Shown: positions 1 through 10,970, counted from the first letter of the stretch. The stretch is 64,000 nt of DNA from Skeletonema tropicum (GCA_037178625.1 CM074130.1:806001-870000); one strand, 5' to 3'. Notes: a model not told the origin generated them from the letters alone. Made by a program: numbers and translations.

Positions 1-815
1 ACACAAGATGAATGCTTGAACGCTTACAGTTAGAGCAAAGCTATGACATTTAAGGTTATGGCATTTTGAGCCGACCGGCGTGATTGTTACTCTGATGATA
101 TGTAGCGCAAGTACCTTGGCACAATTCGTGTGAACATCCCTTCATCTTAGGTCAAACCAGATCAGTGAATGGCATCCCGGGTATATTGAGTACAGGACAT
201 CCGCAGACAGAGCTCCGTGATGTTGCGTGGAAGATGGGGAGAGAATGGCACAGAGTGTGTCATCTAACAACTCCTCCTCCAGGAAGGGAGAGGGAGAGAA
301 AGAGAGAAATGGACAGCACTTGCTGTAAAAATAAGGAATAGGTGGCAACTCGATCATAACAAGAATAACGGCTTGTCAACAAGTACTTGATAGGGAGTAG
401 CTTCATGCCATGTGATGAGACAGGGACAAAGACAAATTCCATGATGTTGTACATACAATATACATTGGGATCAGCGTACAGAAGATCGTAGCAACAGAGT
501 TGGTTGCCCTGGAACTTTATGACGGAGCAAATATTAGATGCGTGTAATGGTGCACGGGCATTCAAAGTGAATCGGAAGCGAACACAAATATTAACAATCG
601 ACAAACATTCTTATTTTGAATCGCAGGCTTGATGTGGTTGAGATGTCAAGAAATAGGAAGACCTCATCTTGGCAAAAGATCCCTCAGTATAAGCGTAGCA
701 AATATATAGTACAAGCTGTATCGCTTTGATAACAGCGGGCGCGAATACAAGCTGTAGTCTATGACAATGTGTAAGAGACAAGAAATTGGATGTAGCCAGA
801 ACAACACGACCGCGG

Positions 816-1041
816 ACGTTATTATCCATCATGATGAGCCGAGGAGGTAGTTTGAAGAACGGACCGCAGACAAGGACGTTACTATCCATCATGATGAGCG
901 GATGATAATCTAACCCGAATTGATGGAGAAACGCCCTGCGGCAAAGGGGAAACAAAGCTGAAGAGAATAGATAGATGGAGAAACGCCCTGCGGACAAGGG
1001 ACGAACAAATGTACGAGAATAAGGGACGAACAAATGTAAGA
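816..1041. repeat. Short direct repeats
   Basis: The string 'atccatcatgatgagc' occurs twice, near 827 and 887, each preceded by 'ggacgtta'. The string 'gatggagaaacgccctgcgg' occurs near 921 and 973. The string 'gggacgaacaaatgta' occurs near 998 and 1022. The copies are close and nearly identical, which suggests recent local slippage or duplication. No coding function is visible. Confidence 0.7.
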
Positions 1042-1277
1042 GCCGTGACTACCAAGGCATAACGAAATACTCCATAGCATCTGACCAATGAGGAGTCCAG
1101 AGTGAAGGACGATTGAACAGCATGGTGAAAACAATGCGCACTGAACTGGAGACGGGTTGACATCCAAGACCGGGAGACACTCGATATGATCAAGAATAGG
1201 GGCAGCAATACCTCGTGTAGACCAATAATTGAATGTCAAGCAGGGGAGAATATTGATACTTGACATTCCCAAGATGG

Positions 1278-1412
1278 CACAGAAGAGGCAGATAAAAGAG
1301 ATCACACAGACGAGGCAGATAAACGAGACAGAGAAGAAGAGGCAGATAAATGAGACAGAGAAGAAGAGGCAGATAAAAGAGATGGCATAGACGAGGCAGA
1401 TAAGAGAGACAG
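1278..1412. repeat. GA-rich tandem repeat, about 30-bp unit
   Basis: About five head-to-tail copies of a unit containing 'gaggcagataaa' followed by 'gagacagagaagaa' are present. Units differ by a few substitutions. On the minus strand the array reads as a hydrophobic Ile-Cys-Leu-Phe repeat, which I regard as an artefact of composition. Confidence 0.75.
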
Positions 1413-1730
1413 AGACCAATGTGACAAGGAACTGCCCTCATAACAGTTGCTAATGATGCTCACGCTAATCATAGTGCAAGACGTGAAGGTACATATGACA
1501 CTACTGATGAATGTGGATTAAACGCCAGATGTCAAGCTAGGAAGAACGCGATGCACGTCTTATCACCCGACATAATGGCAGAGGAAATCAACGAGGTAGT
1601 ACAGACCAAGATATCGGCAGAAGAGCGCAAATGAAGAAATGATATTGAAGAACGCCTTGGGCCTTGGTCGGGTTGAATGGAAGCAACATGAGAAAGATTG
1701 GATGACCCACAGAGCGGCTATATAGCATCA

Positions 1731-3420
1731 AGTTGACCTTGTATCGTGATAACTATGGTGTGAACACAGTGATACCTTACATGGGCATAATTGCGTTAGC
1801 AGAGCAGAGCAAAACATTTCCGACAAGCCGACTCGATAGCTTAGTGATTATTGTCAGTGAGTTTCATGAAACTAGGACGTTAAGACCACGCGTAGGACCC
1901 GCAGTTGAGGTGACTGCTGACAATACTTGAGAGCAATTGCATGACAAGCACTGCGGGAGCGCCCTAACACATTTGGAGACGATTCTAGATGCATCGACAA
2001 CAAGCCTTCTTAGTATGAGACGACAACAACAACTAGACTTTGCATCGACCTACTTGTAGTAGGACACTCAGACTAGGGATCGCAAATTCATATTATCAAA
2101 CGATACTGGAGCTGCAAATGAGTTTGAATATATCAGGCGAGACCAATCTCAAACGGCACGAGAAGTCTGACAGAGTACGGGGTGCCATCGATAGGTTATC
2201 GCGGACGGTTAGACGCCGATTGTGGTAGACGGAGTAAAGCCACCACAGACTTCATGAGACTGATTCGAACAATCACCAACTCGACCAACAAAAGACTCGG
2301 CATACGGGGAGAATATGAGTGATATACCTCGCTCGTGATGCTGAAACACGAGATATAGGCCAGGCTAATGCGAGTTGAACTAGAGGCGCACTGGACAATT
2401 TGATGCACAAATGTAAATGACTGGAACGAGGCGATATGACCGACTTAAACGAGGCGATATAACCACGACAACAAGAGACCGACTTAAAGATGTAGAGATA
2501 TGCGAGCGGTGATGAGGCAATAGCAGGAGAGCCAACACCAACATACCAAGGAAGTCACACGCTGACTCTGGAAGCACGACATCCCACATGTTACACAAGC
2601 AATACAGGCGACACATATCGGAACATAGAAGAGGTTGCAAGGAAATGATTCCTTGAACAGCCAGACGCATCATTGCCGCGAATAGAACATCCAGGCGCAT
2701 CAAGGTTTGGGCTCATAAAACAGCACAGATACAGATCCAGATCTGTCACCCACGGGACAATGCCTACCTCATCTACATAACTGCCATTAGACGTACCGGC
2801 CACGGATTTTTGTATGGGCAACGCACGCTTGAATTTAAGTGAGAACGTGGCTCGAAGCTAGAATCACTTGAGATAGTGAAGATAAAGGGAATGAAGTGAA
2901 GATTCGTCACTATGCGCAACATGATTTACAACGTACAGAACTATGCTTGCCAAAGGTGTATACAGGACGAAGAGTCACTCTCAAGACACGCGATTAGGGA
3001 CACCATCCATCGTCCATTATGAGATAATATCGGTCGACGTAGATGACATCCTACCAAGAACCAAGAACCCGAACGAGGTGATGATTAAGCTCTGAGAAAA
3101 TAACAAACGACCTCGGGCAGGAAGAAGGACATGGCAAGAGCCTCTGAGACAACACGATGAATGAGAAGTAGGAGAGAGAACTCAATCAATTAAGTATCCA
3201 GAACGATAGAACTAGACACCGGACTACAGCGGTGAAAGAGGTAAAGATACCAGCAACTCATTTCTGTACGACGATCAATTTTGACTTGGACCGTCTCTAC
3301 GATGTGGTCAAAGCATCTCGTGACACTCGGGCATACAGAACCGCGATGCATATGAGGAGTTACTTTAAAAGGATGTACATTGAAAGGTATTTACGTTTAC
3401 GGGGAGACCGTAGAGGCTAG
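1731..3420. other. No intact gene; probable eroded retroelement DNA
   Basis: Only short open frames of up to about 65 codons occur and none was recognised. The stretch lies directly upstream of a recognisable Ty1/copia RNase H remnant on the same strand, so it may be the eroded body of that element. This is inference from position; no integrase or reverse transcriptase motif was identified. Confidence 0.3.
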
Positions 3421-3470
3421 TGAAGATTGATCCAGCCGGTATGTAGGGATCATTTTGACCGCACTTCGTC

Positions 3471-4330
3471 TTGGACACCTCGAAAGCTGTTTACGGAATT
3501 ATACGTTACCTGGATAGGTATCCAGATAGGAGACTTGCTATGTCTACAATGCATGTCGAAGAAGCCCCAAAGCATAGCACAGATTGGAAGGATTTTTACG
3601 GGAGACGATTGAGGAAGACCCAGCGGAAATACCAGTTCCGTTGGGAGAGAAGGCGAGGATCAGAATCTTATCGTTCAATAAACAAGAAGCAGAGTACGGT
3701 TGAATTTACAAATCTTGGAGCCGACACCGAGATGGTAACGATGCGCTTCGCGAGAGGTTTGACAGTTGCACTGAAGATCAACCTAAAGATGTTCGCTGTA
3801 CCAACTGACTGAGCACATTCGCGGTACCAATTGACTGAACACCTGATTTCTTTTGTGACAATGACAGTATGGTGAAGGTTACGAATACTCCAACATCCGC
3901 TACAAAACTCAGTCAGACACCTTATCATCAAGGGGGAGTACACCGCAACAGGAACTTTACAATGTCGATAATACCTCCTGGACGGAGCCAACTACTCGGA
4001 CACACTCAAGAAGATATCACCTTTATACAAGAGGATTCAACTTTATATTACCCAAATCAGTGCACGATAGTGGATGAGAAGATTTCCAATGAGACTTAGC
4101 TTTATGAATCGCAAGCGTAAGCTTACAATTCACGGGGAGCGTTTCGTGTAGCACAGAACGTCTCATCCCCTTAGACGATCACTCACTTCTCACCAATCTT
4201 TATCCTTGTTATGTATCCTTACCATGTAATTTTATTATTAGTTGATGTTATCGCAGTAGTACTGATTAGTCTATATATTACGTAATCATTAACGTAGTGT
4301 GTAAAACGAATCGAAACTGCAACTGCAACA
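3471..4330 (+). mobile_element. Decayed Ty1/copia retrotransposon, RNase H end and 3' region
   Basis: A frame from 3471 to 3812 contains 'RYLDRYPDRRLAMS' and then 'KKQSTVEFTNLGADTE', which has the shape of the region joining reverse transcriptase to RNase H in diatom copia elements, where 'KKQSTVE' and 'LRMFGVP.D' are typical. It ends 'LKMFAVPTD'. A second frame about 55 bases later continues with 'DNDSMVKVTN', the next piece of the same RNase H domain. The frame is interrupted by stops and a short tandem duplication at 3792-3840, so the element is dead. A purine tract 'aagggggag' near 3929 could be the polypurine tract, and AT-rich DNA to about 4330 may be an eroded 3' LTR. No matching 5' LTR was found. 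Confidence 0.5.
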
Positions 4331-4824
4331 ACAGCATGGCATGATAAGTAATGAAGCAGTTCGTTAGATCCTCATGTTCTCTCGCTGGAGTACATACTTC
4401 TCTCTCTAGAGAGAGATAGGAGTCTGGTTGGCAAGCTACTCTTCCTTGATCCTGATCCATATTATGTAACAAGCTATTAGATAGAGAGAGTCGATCTACA
4501 TACATATCTGGGCATTCGTCGATGCGCGTCGCCATGACAGTCGAGCTCGACCGAGGAGTCGACAGCTAGCCGTTATTTGTCGGACACAAAAAAGGGTTAT
4601 TTTGGATAGAGAAACCTAGAAACAGTACCTAAAATAAGTTCGCACACTCCGGATAGGAAGTAAAATTGAGGTCACCACGCATGCACGTCTTCATTCACGT
4701 CAAGAAGGACTTCAAAATTGATTCAACATACAACTTCAACTAAGCTCATTCAGCTCTCAGCTGTAGTTGACATAATACAGACAACAAAAGAACAGAACAG
4801 CAATAATAATCCTCCTCTACTAAC

Positions 4825-5399
4825 ATGGCTTCTGAATTGATCGTAGACTTCCCTCTCAAACGCAACCATGACGTTGTGCGATTTGCTGAAACAGCACAAA
4901 TTTACATAGTTGATCGGCACAAGAACAAAAACGAGCTGTGGTACTCCAAGGCAGAATACAAATCAATGAGACGTAACATCAAGCAAGATGTCCTCCAAGT
5001 CCGAGCTCGTGCAAGTGATTCGGCGTGCGAAGCCGAAGAAGAGAGTGGCTACTGGATTGGTATTGCTCATCTACTCACACCGGCCTGTGTGCTCGAGGTG
5101 CAGGCTTGCAGACGTCGATGTGTGCATGCAGTCCTCGCAGAGCAGGCGAGACAAGACACCACTGGCTCTGAAAGTTGCTGTGAAGATATTGCTCTTGCTT
5201 CGTTAGTCACAACAAGAAAGGCCGTGTGGAGAGCGAGGATGCTCGGTAAACTTCACCAGGATTGTATTTCAGAATGTTAATCTTCTCTAGAGAGAGGGCC
5301 TTGTATATTATTATCGGTGTACAATATAATAACAATGATAACTCAGTAACTGTACAAGTTAGAATGATTACTATTGAGTCTCTGCCAGATGCAACATGA
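4825..5399 (+). CDS. Small multicopy family protein, copy 1
   Basis: This is an unrecognised protein of a family present at least seven times in the window, whole or broken. Exon 1 (4825-5245) is open and starts at an ATG conserved among copies. The exon contains 'LWYSKAEYKSM', a motif style I associate with uncharacterised diatom proteins, and a Cys-rich stretch near residues 95-110. I infer an intron at 5246-5346 (GTAAAC donor, CAG acceptor, 101 nt), because the donor GT is conserved in every copy and the joined frame runs on into conserved sequence. Exon 2 stops at 5397-5399 because of an extra segment of about 93 bp that the inner copies lack. Without splicing the frame would stop at 5280 after 151 residues. 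Function unknown. Confidence 0.55.
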
Positions 5400-5692
5400 G
5401 GAAAATTATTGTCCACACGAGTCCACAAACGCAGGATTCGAGTGCAAACTTCGTCTTCAAAATTGATAACTGACGATGTGCAACATCCATTTCAAATGCT
5501 CCGGCCCTTGCGCTAGGAGAACCACAGGAATTTATCGATAGAAATCTCCCAGCCTTCGTTTTGAGAGAAAAGTCTGGCGTTGGTGTGACTGAGGTGATTC
5601 TCGACGCCAACGCAGCAGACACTGCTCTCGGAGTTGAGGCATCATCACCTACCTGTCTGCATAGTTAACGTAATAACTTGAATTGCTCAATG

Positions 5693-6148
5693 ACTTCTCT
5701 CAAAAGTACCAGAGATCTTGACGAGAACCCGTCTCAGTTTGAAGGCGGGCAGTGATAGGATTCGCCGCTGCAGGAGCGGCCTAATTACTCCTATCCTTTT
5801 CCAGGTACCGCATCACTGAACTGAATCTCACTCCATTCCCAGATACCGCATCACTAAACTGAATCTCGCATCACTGGAAAAGGATAGGCCGCTCCTCCTT
5901 GCCGCTCCTGCTCCGACTGATGCGCAATCTCAATCTACTTAAATGAGAACCGTGAATAGAGTGAGATTCAGTTTAGTGATGCCGTATCTGTGAATGGAGT
6001 GTGATTCAGTTCAGTGATGCGGTACCTGGAAAATGATACTTAGGCCGCTCCTGCTCCGACCGACTGCTCCATCGAGCGAATCCAATCACTGCCCGCCTTC
6101 AAACTGAGATGGGATCTCGTCAAGATCTCTGGTACTTTTGAGAGAAGC
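5693..6148. repeat. Inner palindrome core, left arm
   Basis: The end near 5693-5760 ('tttgaaggcgggcagtgat') is repeated inverted near 6085-6148. Between them are several inverted copies of a segment containing 'ggtaccgcatcactgaactg' and of 'gagcggcc'. Single-stranded DNA here would fold into a long hairpin. A nearly identical inverted copy lies at about 7530-7990 in the other arm. Confidence 0.75.
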
Positions 6149-6276
6149 CATTGAGCAATTTCAAGTTACTCCTATTCCGTTAACTATGCAGACAGGTCAT
6201 GATGCCTCAAATCAACTCCGAGAGCAGTGTCTGCTGCGTTGGCGTCGAGAATCACCTCAGTCACACCAACGCCAGA

Positions 6277-6926
6277 CTATTTTCTCAAAACGAAGGCTGG
6301 GAGATTTCTATTATATCCCTGTGGTTCTCCTAGCGCAAGGGCCGGAGCATTTGAAATGGCATCTGGCAGAGACTCAATAGTAATCATTCTAACTTGTACA
6401 ATTACTGAGTTATCATTGTTATTATATTGTACACCGATAATAATATGCAAGACCCTCTCTCTAGAGAAGATTAGCATTCTGAAATACAGCCCTGGTGAAG
6501 TTTACCGAGCATCCTCGCTCTCAATACGGCCTTTCTTGTTATGACTAACGAAGCAAGAGCAATATCTTCACAACAACTTTCAGAGCCAGTGGTGTCTTGT
6601 CTCGCCTGCTCTGCGAGGACTGCATGCACACATCGACGTCTGCAAGCCTGCACCTCGAGCACACAGGCCGGTGTGAGTAGATGAGAAATACCAATCCAGG
6701 AGCCACTCTCTTCTTCGGCTCTGCACGCTGAATCGTTTGCACGAGCTAGGAGGACATCTCGCTTGATGTCACGTCTCATTGATTTGTATTCTGCCTTGGT
6801 GTACCACAGCTCGTTTTTGTCCTTGTGCTCGTGCCGATCAACTATGTAAAGCTGTGCTGTTTCAGCAAATCGCACAACGTCATGTTTCCGTTTGAGAGGG
6901 AAGTCTACGATCAATTCAGCAGCCAT
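6277..6926 (-). CDS. Small multicopy family protein, copy 2
   Basis: Exon 1 (6926-6506) matches copy 1 closely, including the ATG, 'LWYTKAEYKSM' and the Cys-rich part. I infer an intron at 6505-6405 (101 nt). Exon 2 (6404-6277) reads through conserved sequence containing 'ESLPDAISNAPALALGEPQ' and stops after 'LPAFVLRK'. Copy 1 shows that an ancestral frame probably went on for about 30 further residues ending near 'SPTCLHS'; a small deletion created the stop here. The predicted product is 182 residues. The first 190 bases of this gene form the single-copy spacer of the palindrome, so it is the only copy whose 5' end sits in the loop. Function unknown. Confidence 0.5.
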
Positions 6927-6944
6927 GTTGTTAGTAGAGGAGGA

Positions 6945-7403
6945 AGATTCAGCGTGCAGAGCCGAAGAAGAGAGTGGCTCCTGGATTGGTATTTCTCATC
7001 TACTCACACCGGCCTGTGTGCTCGAGGTGCAGGCTTGCAGACGTCGATGTGTGCATGCAGTCCTCGCAGAGCAGGCGAGACAAGACACCACTGGCTCTGA
7101 AAGTTGTTGTGAAGATATTGCTCTTGCTTCGTTAGTCATAACAAGAAAGGCCGTATTGAGAGCGAGGATGCTCGGTAAACTTCACCAGGGCTGTATTTCA
7201 GAATGCTAATCTTCTCTAGAGAGAGGGTCTTGCATATTATTATCGGTGTACAATATAATAACAATGATAACTCAGTAATTGTACAAGTTAGAATGATTAC
7301 TATTGAGTCTCTGCCAGATGCCATTTCAAATGCTCCGGCCCTTGCGCTAGGAGAACCACAGGGATATAATAGAAATCTCCCAGCCTTCGCTTTGAGAAAA
7401 TAG
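6945..7403 (+). pseudogene. Small multicopy family, truncated copy without 5' end
   Basis: From about 6945 the plus strand repeats, inverted, the 3' two thirds of copy 2. The first 40 or so codons and the ATG are missing because the palindrome arm begins inside the gene. An open frame from 6892 to 7209 joins spacer sequence to this fragment and is unlikely to be a natural protein. The inferred intron and exon 2, with the same stop as copy 2, are retained. Confidence 0.65.
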
Positions 7404-7531
7404 TCTGGCGTTGGTGTGACTGAGGTGATTCTCGACGCCAACGCAGCAGACACTGCTCTCGGAGTTGATTTGAGGCATCATGACCTGTCTGCATAGTTAA
7501 CGGAATAGGAGTAACTTGAAATTGCTCAATG

Positions 7532-7987
7532 GCTTCTCTCAAAAGTACCAGAGATCTTGACGAGATCCCATCTCAGTTTGAAGGCGGGCAGTGATTGGAT
7601 TCGCTCGATGGAGCAGTCGGTCGGAGCAGGAGCGGCCTAAGTATCATTTTCCAGGTACCGCATCACTGAACTGAATCACACTCCATTCACAGATACGGCA
7701 TCACTAAACTGAATCTCACTCTATTCACGGTTCTCATTTAAGTAGATTGAGATTGCGCATCAGTCGGAGCAGGAGCGGCAAGGAGGAGCGGCCTATCCTT
7801 TTCCAGTGATGCGAGATTCAGTTTAGTGATGCGGTATCTGGGAATGGAGTGAGATTCAGTTCAGTGATGCGGTACCTGGAAAAGGATAGGAGTAATTAGG
7901 CCGCTCCTGCAGCGGCGAATCCTATCACTGCCCGCCTTCAAACTGAGACGGGTTCTCGTCAAGATCTCTGGTACTTTTGAGAGAAGT
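7532..7987. repeat. Inner palindrome core, right arm
   Basis: This is the inverted counterpart of the left-arm core and has the same internal symmetry. Its ends are 'cttctctcaaaagtaccag' and the complement of that string. The 'ggtaccgcatcactgaactg' and 'gagcggcc' segments are again repeated in both orientations. Confidence 0.75.
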
Positions 7988-8317
7988 CATTGAGCAATTC
8001 AAGTTATTACGTTAACTATGCAGACAGGTAGGTGATGATGCCTCAACTCCGAGAGCAGTGTCTGCTGCGTTGGCGTCGAGAATCACCTCAGTCACACCAA
8101 CGCCAGAAATTTCTCTCAAAACGAAGGCTGGGAGATTTCTATCGATAAATTCCTGTGGTTCTCCTAGCGCAAGGGCCGGAGCATTTGAAATGGATGTTGC
8201 ACATCGTCAGTTATCAATTTTGAAGACGAAGTTTGCACTCGAATCCTGCGTTTGTGGACTCGTGTGGACAATAATTTTCCTCATGTTGCATCTGGCAGAG
8301 ACTCAATAGTAATCATT

Positions 8318-8856
8318 CTAACTTGTACAAGTTACTGAGTTATCATTGTTATTATATTGTACACCGATAATAATATACAAGGCCCTCTCTCTAGAGAAGA
8401 TTAACATTCTGAAATACAATCCTGGTGAAGTTTACCGAGCATCCTCGCTCTCCACATAGTCTTCCTTGTTTCAACTAACGAAGCAAGAGCAATATCTTCA
8501 CAGCAACTTTCAGAGCCAGAGGTGTCTCGTCTCGCCTGCTCTGCGAGGACTGCACTCACACATCGACGTCTACAAGCCTGCAACTCGAGCACACAGGCCG
8601 GTGTGAGTAGATGAGCAATACCAATCCAGGAGCCACTCTCTTCTTCGGCTTTGCACGCCGAATTGTTTGCACGAGCTTGGAGGACATCTCGCTTGATGTT
8701 ATGTTTCAATGATTTGTATTCTGCCTTGGTGTACCACATCTCGTTTTTGTCCTCGTGCTCGTGCCGATCAACTATGTAAAGCTGTGCTGTTTCAGCAAAT
8801 CGCACAACGTCACGTCTGCGTTTGAGAGGGAAGTCTACGATCAATTCAGCAGCCAT
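8318..8856 (-). CDS. Small multicopy family protein, copy 3
   Basis: Exon 1 (8856-8436) is fully open, with the conserved ATG and the 'WYTKAEYKS' and Cys-rich motifs. It differs from copy 1 by scattered substitutions, so it is not an exact arm copy. The donor GT at 8435 is conserved. After the inferred acceptor, exon 2 has one extra T relative to the other copies and hits a stop within six codons (8318). Exon 1 therefore seems to be under more constraint than exon 2, or the copies lost exon 2 independently. Without splicing the frame stops at 8401 after 151 residues. Function unknown. Confidence 0.5.
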
Positions 8857-9427
8857 GTTGTTAGTAGAGGAGGAATATTATTGCTGTTCTGTTCTTTTGT
8901 TGTCTGTATTATGATCAACTACAGCTGATAGTTGAATGAGCTTAGTTGAAGGTGTTGAATCAATTTTGAAGTCCTTCTTGACGTGATTGAAGACGTGGTG
9001 GCCTCAATTTTACTTCCTATCCGGAGTGTGCGAACTTATTTTACTGTTTCTATCCAAAAATAAAAAAAACCTTTTTGGTGTTCGACATCTGTCCGCTGTC
9101 CGTCGAAATGCCGCCATGATTAGATCGACTGAGCTTGTTACATAATAATATTATGGATCAGGATCAAGGAAGAGTAGCTTGCTATTGATGCCAATCAAGA
9201 GAATTGATTGGTTGTTTTTTTTTTAGAAAGACCACCTTTGGTTTGTTCGCCGGGAAGTCGAAAGTGCTGGTTGGCTAAGTACTTGCTAAAGCATCAGAGC
9301 GCAAGAAGATTTTCATTTGCATCGAAACAGCGCGCGTCCAGCCTCACATATCACGACACTGTGCCTACACTGTGCTACATATCGACGAACGATTGGATAT
9401 CGTAAGTCTACAAAAAATATTACTATA

Positions 9428-10921
9428 ATGTATGACAACGACAACAGCTTCCTAAAGGCGATATGCCTCCCCATCATCCTTGCGGCAGCCTCCGTTGTCG
9501 TGTACAGAACAAATGCAAAGAAACAAGAAGCAGTATCATCAATACCGGGAAATCCTCGTGGCAAATATCCACTCCTCGGCGATACACTTGATCTGCTCAA
9601 TCCCAAAACAATGGCAAGCTATCAAGTTTCATCTCGACGCAAACACGGACCCGTTTGGCGCACTTCAGTTCTATTCCACAAATGCATCTTCGTCACGGGT
9701 TCTGAACATCTACACCAATTATCCAAGCAGGAACAACTCCATCGAAATACAACAGCTTGCTTTCCGCCTCATCATCGGGCTTTATTTGGCAAGCACAGTG
9801 TTTTGGTAACAAGTGGGGAGGAGCATGCGAGGCTTAGAAGTTTGATTACTCCTGCATTGCAGCCATCATTGTATAAAGAAGAGATTGAGATGGCGGTGTT
9901 TGACTTTGCATCACGTTGTAAAAACAAGAATGATTATTCTCCATTGCAAGACGAATTCAAACAATTTACACTGACTGTCGCATTGAGAATAGTGTTGGGA
10001 GGGCAACGTTGGCTGGAGTGGATGAACAGCGACAATAATAAGTCAAGATTGATCGCCTTGCTGGATGATTTTTCAATATGGAGCAAGGGATTGCTGTCAC
10101 CGCCTACGTCTTTTATTCCATTCACTGCTTCTTACAATGCCATGAAGGCACGCAAACGCATCCGAAATATTCTTATGGAAATTATTGACGAAGAGAAGCA
10201 GGTGCTGAATGCTCAAGATGAGTGTGGCGGCAATCGGGATCAAAAGAAGTGCTTAATTGAGAGGCTGTTACGTGCCACTACAACTGACGCAGCAGCCAAG
10301 TCATCTCTTACAGAAGAAGCCATAGTTGACAATATATTCACACTTGTTTTCGCTGGTACCGACACTACGGCATCAGTACTCACATCAGCGTTTTTCGAAT
10401 TGGCAAAGAATGATGAGCTACGGGAGCGGCTTCAAGATTTTGTTGAGAAAGAAGTCGCAGAGAACAGTAGTGATGCTGCGGACGAGAGTCTTCGTGCATT
10501 TTTGTCAGAGGTGCAGCGCTGTTACCCAGCTGCACCCTTTACAATGCGGAATATTGCAGATACAGATGCTAATGGAATTGACTTGGGTGATAAGTATGGT
10601 CGTGTCCCAGCAGGATTCAACATTACGTATGCAATTGCTGGCACCTTGCTGGATGATGGAGATTCGTACCCCGATCCCTCTAACTTCAACATGGATAGAT
10701 GGCTCAACAGACGAGACTCCAAACCACCACAAAATTGGGCATTCGGAGGAGGGTGTAGAACATGTCCAGGTAGATTCCTGTCTGTCGCCGAATCTGTAGC
10801 TTTGCTGCGTGTGATGCTCAGTAGAAAGAATAGGTTTCAGTGGAAGTTGAAAAGTGATCAAGATTTGACCTTTTCTTACACACCTGGCTATTTCCCAAAG
10901 GATGGTTTATTGATGAAATAA
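9428..10921 (+). CDS. Cytochrome P450 monooxygenase
   Basis: A single-exon gene of 497 codons encodes a haem-thiolate monooxygenase. An N-terminal hydrophobic anchor (about residues 7-24) indicates microsomal membrane attachment, followed by a Pro/Gly hinge and 'YPLLGDTLDLL'. The I-helix oxygen-binding motif 'AGTDTT' starts near residue 309, the K-helix ExxR ('EVQR') is near 361, the PERF-type 'FNMDRW' follows, and the haem-binding loop 'FGGGCRTCPGR' carries the ligand Cys at about 446. Length and motifs are complete. The overall style resembles the CYP26/CYP120/CYP85 clan, which acts on isoprenoid-type substrates, but the substrate cannot be told. I chose the ATG at 9428 over an upstream one at 9317 because it places the membrane anchor at the N-terminus. 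Confidence 0.92.
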   Translation: MYDNDNSFLKAICLPIILAAASVVVYRTNAKKQEAVSSIPGNPRGKYPLLGDTLDLLNPKTMASYQVSSRRKHGPVWRTSVLFHKCIFVTGSEHLHQLSKQEQLHRNTTACFPPHHRALFGKHSVLVTSGEEHARLRSLITPALQPSLYKEEIEMAVFDFASRCKNKNDYSPLQDEFKQFTLTVALRIVLGGQRWLEWMNSDNNKSRLIALLDDFSIWSKGLLSPPTSFIPFTASYNAMKARKRIRNILMEIIDEEKQVLNAQDECGGNRDQKKCLIERLLRATTTDAAAKSSLTEEAIVDNIFTLVFAGTDTTASVLTSAFFELAKNDELRERLQDFVEKEVAENSSDAADESLRAFLSEVQRCYPAAPFTMRNIADTDANGIDLGDKYGRVPAGFNITYAIAGTLLDDGDSYPDPSNFNMDRWLNRRDSKPPQNWAFGGGCRTCPGRFLSVAESVALLRVMLSRKNRFQWKLKSDQDLTFSYTPGYFPKDGLLMK

Positions 10922-10970
10922 AAATTGCTAATTTATAATAATACTATGTGTTGGATGGAAAGTCGTTCGC

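Larger units (their letters stand above)
1..1730. other. Gene-poor stretch, no gene recognised
   Basis: No open frame here resembles a known protein. The open frames are overlapping, low in complexity and rich in stops on both strands. Several short direct repeats are present and are listed separately. The hydrophobic minus-strand frames around 0.9-1.4 kb are the antisense of a GA-rich tandem repeat and are not credible membrane proteins. The stretch may be the eroded left part of the retroelement remnant that lies to its right. Confidence 0.5.
4428..9190. repeat. Large nested palindrome (inverted repeat about 2.3 kb per arm)
   Basis: Open frames pair symmetrically about position 6840: 4825 with 8856, 5371 with 8309, 6138 with 7542, and 6227 with 7453. 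The left arm runs from about 4428 to 6735 and the right arm from about 6945 to 9190, with a unique spacer of about 209 bp. Each arm is itself roughly palindromic, with inner axes near 5900 and 7790. Outer ends match: 'gcaagctactcttccttgat' near 4430 reappears inverted near 9160-9183. The arms carry several copies of one small gene family. The arrangement could be a foldback-type element or a stacked inverted duplication; I see no transposase. Confidence 0.85.

Noticed and set aside
910..1441. Hydrophobic minus-strand frames rich in Ile, Cys, Leu and Phe that look like membrane proteins
   Set aside because: They are the antisense of a GA-rich tandem repeat, overlap each other in two frames and have no upstream or downstream support.
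5371..5622. Conserved antisense frame beginning 'MSAALASRITSVTPTP', present four times in the palindrome
   Set aside because: The opposite strand of the same segment gives the better protein ('NAPALALGEPQEF...TEVILDANAADTALG') that continues the family gene. The antisense copies are a result of duplication.
9317..9427. Upstream ATG of the P450 frame adding 37 residues
   Set aside because: The extension is Arg/Cys/Thr-rich without targeting features, and the ATG at 9428 starts directly before the membrane anchor.
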